Assembly: GCA_013298415.1 (NCBI GenBank)
Contig: JAAFHN010000073.1
Span: 1 to 9,758, forward strand
DNA length: 9,758 nucleotides
Direction of reading: 5' to 3'
Source of the DNA: Comamonadaceae bacterium
GTDB lineage: Bacteria; Pseudomonadota; Gammaproteobacteria; Burkholderiales; Burkholderiaceae_C
The notes beneath the pieces were generated by a model. The model saw nothing but the letters and a program-made list of their open reading frames with translations, made no database searches and was not told where the DNA came from. Shown one piece after another: positions 1 to 5,825 of the stretch; position 1 is the stretch's first letter; each line of letters opens with the position of its first letter. The position numbers and the translations under genes were made by a program.

Positions 1-1032
1 GGGGCCTACAAAAAAGCCCTGGCCCGCTTGCATTTCGCGCAACAACTCGCCAGTGTTGCTCTCCAGCGTGATCGCGCCGAGCCAGTTGAAGAAGCTGCAG
101 CCGTTGTCGCCGCAATCGGCATCGAAGCCCGTGCCGCGAATGCCGATGGTGGCAGTTGGCGTGCTCACGCGCACGTTGCGGTTGTTGGATTTGGCGATCA
201 AGCCCGTGATGGCGCGGGCCGAGCCCCGCAGGAGCGACATGAACATCGTGCCTTCGCGGGGGTTTTTGTCGTCGTACACAAAGCTGTCGATCTTGAAGCG
301 GGTGCCGCCACCGAGCGTGAGCTTGCTTTCATCGCGAAACGCGAGCACCGCTTGCGCGCCGCCGCCGGTCTCAATCGTGTCGCCTGGGTACACCGCGCCG
401 CCATCTACCAAGCGGCGCGCTGTGCCATTCGTATCCACCGCGCTCAGCTCGCCGCGCGACTGCACCACCTTGGCGCTGGCTTGCACGGCATTGGGCCGCG
501 CTTTGTCGCTCACGGCGGCGGCCTCCTTGCCGCAATCGCCTCGGCAAATGCGGGCATCGAAATCGGTGCCACGAATGCCGATGGTGGCTGTGGGCGTGGA
601 AATGCGGGCTGCGGTGGCGCTGCGCTTGGAAATCGTGCCCGTGATCGCGCGCAAGCCGCCGCGCAGAAGGCTCATCACCATGCTGTTGTCGGGCGCGTCT
701 TCCCGGAATTTGAACTGCTGCAGGATCAGCTCGGAGTTCGGCCGCACTGTCATGCGCGTGCCGTCGCCGAGCTTCACGATGGCCGATGCGCCTTCAGCGG
801 TCGTTACGCGGTCGCCTTCGTTGATGGCCAAGCCTTTGCCGAGCGTGCGCGGCTGCTGGCCGGGGCTTTGCACGAAGCCCACGCCGCGTGCGAATTCCAC
901 TTCGCCTGCGGCTGTGGCGGTTTGCGCCAAAGCTGAATGGCCGAGCAAAAAACTTGCAGCCAGCGCGCTTGCACACAGCGCCCAATGAAAGCGCTGGCCG
1001 GGGTGAGGGCGGTGTTGAGATCGATGGGCCAT
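1..1032 (-). CDS. Exported protein with two tandem FecR domains (C-terminus outside window)
   Basis: The minus frame starting at the ATG complementary to 1030-1032 stays open for 344 codons to the left edge, so the gene is 3'-truncated. A Shine-Dalgarno GGAGG lies 4 nt upstream. Residues 15-36 form a Sec signal peptide (WALCASALAASFLLGHSALA, then QT), with probable cleavage after A36. Two FecR-type units follow. Each has a MSLLRG-RAITG stretch (about 120-132 in the first) and the hallmark STPTATIGIRGT, at 145-156 and 290-301. Each hallmark is followed by a cysteine-containing insert (ARICRGDCGKE, and ADCGDNGC). FecR domains are known in sigma-regulator FecR proteins and in secreted beta-rich proteins. 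Here there is no transmembrane anchor after the signal peptide, no N-terminal anti-sigma domain and no sigma factor beside it, so I infer a periplasmic or surface protein rather than a classical anti-sigma regulator. The partner is unknown. Plus-strand ORFs over the same DNA are antisense shadows. Confidence 0.9.
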   Translation of the reverse strand, partial: MAHRSQHRPHPGQRFHWALCASALAASFLLGHSALAQTATAAGEVEFARGVGFVQSPGQQPRTLGKGLAINEGDRVTTAEGASAIVKLGDGTRMTVRPNSELILQQFKFREDAPDNSMVMSLLRGGLRAITGTISKRSATAARISTPTATIGIRGTDFDARICRGDCGKEAAAVSDKARPNAVQASAKVVQSRGELSAVDTNGTARRLVDGGAVYPGDTIETGGGAQAVLAFRDESKLTLGGGTRFKIDSFVYDDKNPREGTMFMSLLRGSARAITGLIAKSNNRNVRVSTPTATIGIRGTGFDADCGDNGCSFFNWLGAITLESNTGELLREMQAGQGFFVGP

Positions 1033-1036
1033 GCAG

Positions 1037-1041
1037 CCTCC
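1037..1041 (-). promoter_or_regulatory. Ribosome binding site of the FecR-domain gene
   Basis: CCTCC on the plus strand reads GGAGG on the minus strand, 4 nt before the ATG. It supports the start at 1032 over the out-of-frame ATG that begins 20 nt further upstream, at 1052. Confidence 0.65.
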
Positions 1042-1222
1042 GCTGGCAGCAAAGAAAAGAATCAGGACAAAGTTTGCGCCAAGACCCTCAAATTTAGGCG
1101 CTTTTTCAGCGAAAAGCCATTCGGGCCTGCGCTTGCTGGCTGCTTGCAGTGGCCGAAATCGCCTCTCGTGTGCATTTTTTCGCTGTTTTTGCCACTCTGT
1201 CCAGAGTTTTTCATTGTGCAAA

Positions 1223-1239
1223 GCTACAAAAAGTGTAGC
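1223..1239. promoter_or_regulatory. Palindrome GCTACA-N5-TGTAGC, copy 1, promoter-like
   Basis: Perfect 6-bp inverted repeat around AAAAG. Read on the minus strand it gives TGCTACACT, an extended -10-like element pointing toward the FecR gene, about 190 bp upstream of it. Read on the plus strand it gives TACAAA, 82 nt before the ATG at 1312. Near-identical palindromes occur at 3268 and 7588. The function as a promoter or operator is inferred. Confidence 0.5.
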
Positions 1240-1311
1240 AATTACCACGCGCCTCGGCCAGGCTTTTCCCCAGGCTAGCAAACTTTGGCAAGCTTGCGGG
1301 ACACTTTACGC

Positions 1312-2058
1312 ATGACTTCGCACCTGAAACACGCCGCGTTCTTTTGCTTCCTTGCATGCCCCGGCTTGGCCGCCGCTTCCACTGCCAACGAGATGCAGCG
1401 CATCAGCCACTTCGAGATTGATCGAACCGAGGTCACGATTGGTGCGATGCAGGCCTACGCCAAGGCGACGGGATTCGTGAGCGCTGCCGAACGCGCAGGC
1501 GGCGGGCAGTCGTTTGAACGCGGCTGGGTGCAGCGCAAGGGCTGGACCTGGCGCACCCCATTTGGCAAGCCCGCTTCAGACCAAGAGCCCGCCGTGCACC
1601 TGACGCACAGCGAAGCGGCGGGCTTCTGCGCTTGGGGCGGCAAGCGCTTACCCACCGATGCCGAATGGGTGGAGGCGGCCTACACGGAGCGGCGCGAGCA
1701 GCCCACAGACGGCTTTGAGCGCGGCAAAACCTACGCCTTTCCCACAGGCAACTCGCCGCGCGGTGCCAACTGCCTGGTGGATTGCGGCGAAGTACGCACC
1801 GTGGCGCCGATTGAAAGTTTGCAGGGCAAGGGACACGCCACTGTGGGCAACACGCAGCGCGGCGTGAACGGCCTCTACGACATGGGCGCGAATGCCTGGG
1901 AATGGGTGGCTGGGCAGGGTTTGGGTGATCCAAAAACGCGCGGCGGCTCATGGTGGTACGGCTCGGCGCAGATGCGCGCAAGCCATGTGCAAACCAAGCC
2001 GCAAGACACGGCCGTGGTGTACATCGGCTTTCGCTGCGCCCGCAGTTTGCCGAAATAG
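1312..2058 (+). CDS. Exported SUMF1/formylglycine-generating-enzyme-fold protein, probably not a true FGE
   Basis: 248 aa from the ATG at 1312. An in-frame TTG at 1285 would extend it by 9 residues, but the ATG places the signal peptide (about residues 1-22, hydrophobic AAFFCFLACPGLAAA) at the N-terminus. The SUMF1 fold is clear: DRTEVT near 37-42, GKRLPTDAEW at 110-119, GLYDMGANAWEW at 187-198, RGGSW at 210-214 and the terminal GFRCA at 239-243. In sulfatase-activating FGE the two catalytic cysteines lie upstream of the GFRCA element, in a CYRYRC-like stretch. The matching stretch here (around 219-226, AQMRASHV) has no cysteine. I therefore infer a non-FGE member of the family with another role, perhaps ligand binding. 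C154 and C158 could form a disulfide in the periplasm. It lies 21 bp before the histidine phosphatase gene, probably in one operon. No sulfatase is in view. Confidence 0.85.
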   Translation: MTSHLKHAAFFCFLACPGLAAASTANEMQRISHFEIDRTEVTIGAMQAYAKATGFVSAAERAGGGQSFERGWVQRKGWTWRTPFGKPASDQEPAVHLTHSEAAGFCAWGGKRLPTDAEWVEAAYTERREQPTDGFERGKTYAFPTGNSPRGANCLVDCGEVRTVAPIESLQGKGHATVGNTQRGVNGLYDMGANAWEWVAGQGLGDPKTRGGSWWYGSAQMRASHVQTKPQDTAVVYIGFRCARSLPK

Positions 2059-2079
2059 CTTCTTTTTGAGGTTCGAACC

Positions 2080-2661
2080 ATGTTTTTGAAGAATTTTGTC
2101 CGCATTGTCCTGGTATTCATTGCATGTAATGCTTCACAAAACATAGCAATGGCAAATGAAGAAAAAGCAGCGTGGGATGCCCTGCGCGCAGGCGGCATCG
2201 TGCTGTTTCGCCACGCCTTGGCACCCGGCGGCGGCGATCCCCCCGGCTTCAAGCTCAAGGATTGCGCCACGCAGCGCAACCTGAGCGAAGAAGGGCGCGC
2301 GCAGGCCAAACGCATGGGCGAGCGGCTCAAGGCCGAGGGCGTGAAGGTGCAAGCTGTGTGGAGCAGCCAGTGGTGCCGCGCGCTGGAAACCGCCAAGCTG
2401 ATGGCCGTCGTTGCGCCCGAAAAAATCGAAGCCAAGCCCGCGTTCAACTCGCTTTTTGCCACGCCCGAGCGCCAGCCCGAGCAAACGGCTGCCGCCAAAA
2501 AGCTCCTCGCCACCCACAAAGGCCCCGGCGCGCTGGTGGTCACCACGCACCAAGTGGGCATCACAGGCCTCACCGGCATCGTGCCCGCCAGCGGCGAAGG
2601 CATCGTGGTGCGGGTGAAGGCTGGCGGCGAAATTCAGGTGCTGGGCAGGGTGATGCCCTGA
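2080..2661 (+). CDS. Exported histidine phosphatase family protein
   Basis: 193 aa, start ATG at 2080 with GAGG 8-9 nt upstream. Residues 1-25 form a signal peptide (hydrophobic VRIVLVFIA, cleavage probably after AMA). The mature part fits the phosphoglycerate mutase-like histidine phosphatase fold. It has LFRHA with nucleophile H45 and R44 (RHA rather than the commoner RHG), RNLSEEGRAQA at 66-76, SSQWCRALETA at 95-105 carrying the phosphate-binding arginine R100, and the second catalytic histidine in TTHQVG (H157). The family transfers phosphate from a phospho-substrate through a phosphohistidine. The substrate cannot be told from sequence, and export suggests a periplasmic phosphate ester. 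The 21-bp spacing to the upstream SUMF1 gene suggests co-transcription. Confidence 0.88.
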   Translation: MFLKNFVRIVLVFIACNASQNIAMANEEKAAWDALRAGGIVLFRHALAPGGGDPPGFKLKDCATQRNLSEEGRAQAKRMGERLKAEGVKVQAVWSSQWCRALETAKLMAVVAPEKIEAKPAFNSLFATPERQPEQTAAAKKLLATHKGPGALVVTTHQVGITGLTGIVPASGEGIVVRVKAGGEIQVLGRVMP

Positions 2662-2682
2662 GCGGGCGGCGGGTGAGCGGCT

Positions 2683-2700
2683 GACGCAAAAGTCGCAAAA
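2683..2700 (+). repeat. GACGCAAAAG-type short repeat, single copy
   Basis: GACGCAAAAGTCGCAAAA lies in the short gap between the phosphatase and acetyltransferase genes. Its first ten bases equal the start of the arms of the long inverted repeat at 7519-7704, so this looks like a lone half copy of the same dispersed repeat. Confidence 0.45.
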
Positions 2701-2709
2701 TCCAGCCCC

Positions 2710-3192
2710 ATGAACATCCGTCTCGACGACATCACCCACCCTCAAGTTTTGGCGCTCTTGCAAGAGCATTTGGACGACATGTATGCCTGGAGCCCGCCGG
2801 AGAGCGTGCATGCGCTGGATGTGAGCAAGCTCAAGCTGCCGAGCATCGCGTTTTTCACAGCCTGGGAGGGCGACCCGGCCAGCGACGGCGTGCTGCTGGC
2901 TACTGGCGCGATCAAAGAAATCAACGCGCAGCATGCCGAAATCAAGTCCATGCGTACGCCCAAGGCCCTGCGCGGCAAAGGCGCAGCGCGGGCGATGCTC
3001 CATCACCTGCTGGCCCATGCTAAAGCCAAGGGCTACCAGCGCCTGAGCCTGGAGACGGGCAGCCAAGCCGAGTTTGAGCCCGCCCGAAACCTCTATGCGA
3101 GCGCAGGTTTTGCGGTCTGCGGGCCGTTTGAAGGCTATGAAGAAGATGTGTACAGCGTGTTCATGACGCTCGCCTTGCCACAAGCCCAGTGA
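2710..3192 (+). CDS. GNAT family N-acetyltransferase
   Basis: 160 aa, cytoplasmic, with no signal peptide. The acetyl-CoA-binding motif A is visible: a beta strand IKSMRT (78-83), then RGKGAARAMLHHLLAHAK (88-105), matching the RxxGxG/A pyrophosphate loop. The C-terminal half has the usual motif B, with RNLYASAGF (126-134), and ends in EDVYSVFMTL. The middle resembles small GNAT proteins of the YsnE type, whose substrates are poorly known. It begins 48 bp after the histidine phosphatase stop, in the same direction, and could share its transcript. No strong Shine-Dalgarno is visible before the ATG. The acceptor substrate is unknown. Confidence 0.88.
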   Translation: MNIRLDDITHPQVLALLQEHLDDMYAWSPPESVHALDVSKLKLPSIAFFTAWEGDPASDGVLLATGAIKEINAQHAEIKSMRTPKALRGKGAARAMLHHLLAHAKAKGYQRLSLETGSQAEFEPARNLYASAGFAVCGPFEGYEEDVYSVFMTLALPQAQ

Positions 3193-3238
3193 GGGCGCGC
3201 TGGGGTCACGAGAACGAGGTTTTTTGAGGCAAACATCA

Positions 3239-3306
3239 TCTCTGTCAAGAGATTTGTTTGCTTTGTTGCTACAATAAATGTAGCGTAAACTCCTCGAAAG
3301 CCTGCC
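3239..3306 (+). promoter_or_regulatory. Promoter of the methyltransferase gene with palindrome copy 2
   Basis: The 114-bp gap after the acetyltransferase holds a small dyad TCTCT-GTCA-AGAGA (3239-3252) and the perfect palindrome GCTACA-N5-TGTAGC (3268-3284). The left half makes an extended -10 box, TGCTACAAT (3267-3275; TACAAT matches 5 of 6 consensus bases). It predicts a start near 3282 and a leader of about 25 nt to the ATG at 3307. No good -35 is visible, as expected for an extended -10 promoter. Control by a protein binding the palindrome is inferred. Confidence 0.6.
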
Positions 3307-4653
3307 ATGTCTGCCAGCGAAACCACCTACATCCGTTGGCAAGAGGGCGATGTGGCATGTGTGGCGCGGTGGCGCAGCGCGCGCTGGGCCGCGCCGCCGC
3401 TGCGTGTGGTGCTGGCCGACGACAGCTTGAGCGCCGATGCGGCCTACCGGCTTGCCAGCGCCGGCACGGCAATGCTGTGGCGGGGCGACTACCAAAACGC
3501 GCGCCAATTGGTTCAGGCCCTGGCTCGGCGGATCGAGCTGAAAACTGAGCGCAAGCAGCTGCGCGGGGCGCAACTGAAGCAACGCAGGCAAAAAGCCGCC
3601 GATGCCCAAGCTGCGGATATCCAAACCACCGACCTCGCACGATCCGCTGCCGCTGCCACCCCTGCGCAGCGCTTTCACGCCCACCGCCAAGCGCAGGCGC
3701 AGCGCGCGCACATCCTTGGCATGGTGTTGGTGCAACTGGATGCACAGCACACCATTGCGCTGCGCCGCGCGCCCGACGTGGCGACTGCTGTGGCTGAAGC
3801 CTGGGCCTTTGACCCACCCGAGGGCTCGACTGGCAGTGGCGCAGGCCACAACGCTGGCTCTAACGTTGACACGGCTGCGGGCGGCAGCGTGGTGTCGCTG
3901 CGCGAGCTGCTGGGCCTCATCGGCGCGCACGAGTGGCGCAAAACTGGCGTGGAGTTGCCCGTGCTTGCCGCGCACACGCCCAACCCCCAAGGCTTGCGCA
4001 TCCACCCGCACCACGGCGTGTATTCCCCTGTGCGCGGCGAATACCTGCAATTGCTGGCCGATGCGCCCTTGCCAGCCGCGATGCTGGGGCCTTCAGGCAG
4101 GCCGCGCGCCGATGCAGTGGCTTTCGACATTGGCACTGGCACCGGCGTGCTGGCCCTGCTGCTGGCGCGCCGGGGCGTGCCGCAGGTGCTGGCCACCGAC
4201 AACGACCCCCGCGCGCTGGCCTGCGCCAAGGCCAATGTGCAGCTTTGGCAGGCCGAGCGCCAAGTGCAGGTGCTGCCAGCCGACATGTTTGCCCCTGGCC
4301 GCGCGGCGCTGGTGGTGTGCAACCCGCCCTGGCTGCCCGCGCGCGCTGGCTCGGCCATTGAGCGAAGCGTGTACGACGAAGGCGGCCGCATGTTGAACAG
4401 CTTTTTGGCGGGCTTGGCCGAGCACTTGGCCCCTGGTGGCGAGGGCTGGCTGGTGCTTTCGGATTTGGCAGAGCATTTGCAACTGCGCAGCCGCGCCGAG
4501 CTGCTGCAAGCCATTGCTCAAGCGGGCCTCCAAGTGCTGGGCCGAACCGATACCCGGCCTGTTCATCCCAAAAGCCAAAAGGCCGACGACCCGCTGGCTG
4601 CAGAGCGCGCCGCAGAAGTTACGTCGCTGTGGCGTCTGGCTCCGCTGGGCTGA
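3307..4653 (+). CDS. Class I SAM-dependent methyltransferase (HemK/MTS-like, NPPW motif)
   Basis: 448 aa. The C-terminal half is a Rossmann methyltransferase. Motif I is AFDIGTGTG at residues 272-280, followed by an acidic ATDNDP strand end that should bind the ribose of SAM. The NPPW tetrad is at 339-342. (N/D)PP(Y/W) tetrads are known in enzymes methylating amide or amino nitrogens, such as HemK/PrmC (glutamine) and N6-adenine or guanine methyltransferases. The segment HPHHGVYSPVRGEY lies just before motif I. The N-terminal 250 residues are not a familiar domain. They hold an Ala/Gln/Arg-rich stretch likely to be helical (about 76-135) and a Gly/Ser-rich insert (about 171-192), so the protein is longer than plain HemK. 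The substrate is unknown. Its last 35 bp overlap the 3' end of the HIT gene on the other strand. Confidence 0.85.
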   Translation: MSASETTYIRWQEGDVACVARWRSARWAAPPLRVVLADDSLSADAAYRLASAGTAMLWRGDYQNARQLVQALARRIELKTERKQLRGAQLKQRRQKAADAQAADIQTTDLARSAAAATPAQRFHAHRQAQAQRAHILGMVLVQLDAQHTIALRRAPDVATAVAEAWAFDPPEGSTGSGAGHNAGSNVDTAAGGSVVSLRELLGLIGAHEWRKTGVELPVLAAHTPNPQGLRIHPHHGVYSPVRGEYLQLLADAPLPAAMLGPSGRPRADAVAFDIGTGTGVLALLLARRGVPQVLATDNDPRALACAKANVQLWQAERQVQVLPADMFAPGRAALVVCNPPWLPARAGSAIERSVYDEGGRMLNSFLAGLAEHLAPGGEGWLVLSDLAEHLQLRSRAELLQAIAQAGLQVLGRTDTRPVHPKSQKADDPLAAERAAEVTSLWRLAPLG

Positions 4654-5077
4654 GGATTTTGGCGCGCAGCAGCGCCTCAACCTCACCGAGGCGCAGCGCT
4701 ACTTGCTGCACTTTCGCGGGATCGGATTCGCGCTGCTTCGTGCCCCATACGCTCTGCGGGAAGTGGCTGTCCCACTCAAAGCGGGCGATCACGTGCCAGT
4801 GCAGGTGGGGCACCATGTTGCCCAAGGCAGCGAGGTTGATCTTGGTGGGCGTGAGTACCTCGCGCAGGGCCTCTTCCACCGCCACCACCACGCCCATGAA
4901 GCGTTGGCGCTCGTCGCTCGATAAATCCGACCATTCGCCCACATGCGCATTGGCAATCACGCGATAAAAACCCGGAAAACCAGGCTCATCCACATGCACC
5001 ACCCGCAGCATCGCGTCGCGCCAAATCAAGCGGCCGCCAGGGGTGGTGCAAAGGGGGCAGTGGGCTTGGAGTGACAT
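4619..5077 (-). CDS. HIT-family (histidine triad) hydrolase-like protein
   Basis: 152 aa, start ATG at 5075-5077. The triad is HLHWH at residues 91-95 followed by VIAR, fitting H-x-H-x-H-xx, with the central histidine (H93) as the expected nucleophile. HIT proteins hydrolyse or transfer nucleotidyl groups from nucleotide conjugates such as AMP-lysine or dinucleoside polyphosphates. Which substrate applies here cannot be read from sequence. A CPLC motif at 7-10 and NAHVGEWSDLSSDERQ (43-58) match bacterial HIT proteins. There is no clear Shine-Dalgarno. A GATAAT -10-like box (complement of 5084-5089) is close enough to the start codon for a very short leader. The 3' end overlaps the convergent methyltransferase gene by 35 bp, and the start is divergent from vapB across 50 bp. 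Confidence 0.9.
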   Translation of the reverse strand: MSLQAHCPLCTTPGGRLIWRDAMLRVVHVDEPGFPGFYRVIANAHVGEWSDLSSDERQRFMGVVVAVEEALREVLTPTKINLAALGNMVPHLHWHVIARFEWDSHFPQSVWGTKQRESDPAKVQQVALRLGEVEALLRAKILSPAEPDATAT

Positions 5078-5083
5078 GTTGGA

Positions 5084-5127
5084 ATTATCTCTACAATGCG
5101 ACCCATTTATGAATATGGGTTACCCAT
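5084..5127. promoter_or_regulatory. Divergent HIT/vapBC promoter region with ACCCAT operator
   Basis: A plus-strand -10 TACAAT (5092-5097) suits vapBC. A weak -35 GTGACA sits at 5071-5076 with a short 15-bp spacer. A minus-strand -10 GATAAT (5084-5089) suits the HIT gene, with TTCATA at 5108-5113 as a possible -35 (18-bp spacer). Between them and the vapB start is a dyad ACCCAT-N8-ATGGGT (5101-5106 and 5115-5120), then a third half site ACCCAT (5122-5127) touching the vapB ATG. Type II antitoxins usually bind such dyads to repress their own operon. This one would also cover the HIT -35, which is inference. Confidence 0.55.
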
Positions 5128-5385
5128 ATGAAAACCACCATCGAACTCTCAGACTTGCTGTTTGAGCAAGCCAAGGAAAGCGCCAAAGCGCAGGGCATCA
5201 CCTTGCGCAGCTTGGTGGAGCGCGGGCTGCGGCTGGCGATGCTGCCGAAAGAGCAGGCAGGCGCGGCCGGTTGGGGCGACCTCACTTTTCATCCCGCTGA
5301 GCCTGGCTGCTTCATCCCAGCTTCGCAGTGGCGCGACGAGCTGAATGCCACGCCAGGCTTTCCCGTGACAGAGACAGCCCTTTGA
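5128..5385 (+). CDS. vapB: VapB-type ribbon-helix-helix antitoxin
   Basis: 85 aa. The N-terminus MKTTIELSDLLFEQAKESAK followed by AQGITLRSLVERGL is the typical pattern of a ribbon-helix-helix DNA-binding antitoxin: a short beta strand (MKTTIEL) then two helices. The C-terminal tail (about 46-85) has GWGDLTF and is expected to wrap the toxin. The stop codon overlaps the proposed TTG start of the next gene in a 4-base TTGA, the coupling usual for antitoxin-toxin pairs. The gene begins directly after an ACCCAT operator-like repeat, so autorepression by VapB or VapBC is likely. It is named by the family of its partner toxin; individual VapB proteins differ widely. Confidence 0.85.
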   Translation: MKTTIELSDLLFEQAKESAKAQGITLRSLVERGLRLAMLPKEQAGAAGWGDLTFHPAEPGCFIPASQWRDELNATPGFPVTETAL

Positions 5386-5825
5386 TCGCGCTCGACACGA
5401 ACTTCTTGGTGTACGCGCACCGCTCCGACAACCCGTTTCATGCCATTGCCAGAGCCGCGCTCGCTCGCTTAGCAGCAAGCCCGCTGCCCTTTGGCGTGCC
5501 GGTGGTTTGCGTGCATGAGTTTTTGGCCGTATCCACCAACGCGCGCATCTTCAAGCAGCCCACGCCGCTCGCGCTGGCCTTCGAGCAAATCGAGCAGTTG
5601 CTGGCTCAGCCGAGTGCGCGCCTGCTTGGCCCAGGCGCACGCCACTTGGCCGTGCTGCGCCAAATTTCCGAACCCGCCGCTTTGAGTGGCGGCCAAATGC
5701 ACGATGCCCGCATCGCAGCCATTTGCTTGGAGCATGGCGTGCATGAGCTGTGGACGGCGGATCGCGACTTCAAAGCTTTCCCGCAGATCACCTGTCGCGG
5801 GCCATTGGATTTAGTGCGGCCCTGA
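5382..5825 (+). CDS. vapC: VapC-type PIN-domain toxin (ribonuclease)
   Basis: 147 aa from a TTG at 5382, giving MIALDTNFLVYAH, the classical VapC N-terminus. A GTG at 5328 would add 18 residues inside the vapB gene and is less likely. PIN-domain acidic residues are in place: D5, E46 (in VCVHEFLAV), D108 (in QMHDARIAA), and D127 with D129 (in TADRDF). These bind the metal ion for RNA cleavage. VapC toxins typically cut tRNA or the 23S rRNA sarcin-ricin loop; the target here is unknown. All catalytic residues are present and the frame is open, so the toxin looks functional. The last 38 bp overlap the 3' end of hipA on the opposite strand. Confidence 0.88.
   Translation: MIALDTNFLVYAHRSDNPFHAIARAALARLAASPLPFGVPVVCVHEFLAVSTNARIFKQPTPLALAFEQIEQLLAQPSARLLGPGARHLAVLRQISEPAALSGGQMHDARIAAICLEHGVHELWTADRDFKAFPQITCRGPLDLVRP

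Larger units (their letters stand above)
1033..1311. promoter_or_regulatory. Divergent intergenic region between the FecR gene and the SUMF1 gene
   Basis: This 279-bp gap is AT-richer than its surroundings and has no convincing coding sequence. It must hold the promoters of both divergent genes. Visible elements are a perfect dyad ACTCTG-TC-CAGAGT (1194-1207) followed by four more T, the palindrome GCTACA-N5-TGTAGC (1223-1239, listed separately), and a 10-bp perfect palindrome GCAAGCTTGC (1288-1297). Short open frames here look like chance. Confidence 0.6.

Noticed and set aside
28..988. Two overlapping plus-strand open frames of about 300 codons
   Set aside because: They are antisense to the FecR-domain gene, whose minus-strand frame has a signal peptide, a Shine-Dalgarno and two copies of the FecR hallmark.
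1194..1211. Rho-independent terminator (ACTCTG-TC-CAGAGT then T run)
   Set aside because: The stem is only 6 bp with a 2-base loop, it is not GC-rich, and no plus-strand gene lies upstream of it to terminate.
2134..4050. 638-codon open frame on the minus strand opposite the phosphatase, acetyltransferase and methyltransferase genes
   Set aside because: Its product is His/Ala/Arg-rich without domain motifs, and the plus-strand genes beneath it have clear catalytic motifs. Long antisense frames are expected in GC-rich coding DNA.
5328..5381. GTG start for vapC giving 18 extra residues
   Set aside because: The extra segment is out-of-frame vapB sequence, and the TTG at 5382 gives the typical MIALDTN VapC start coupled to the vapB stop.
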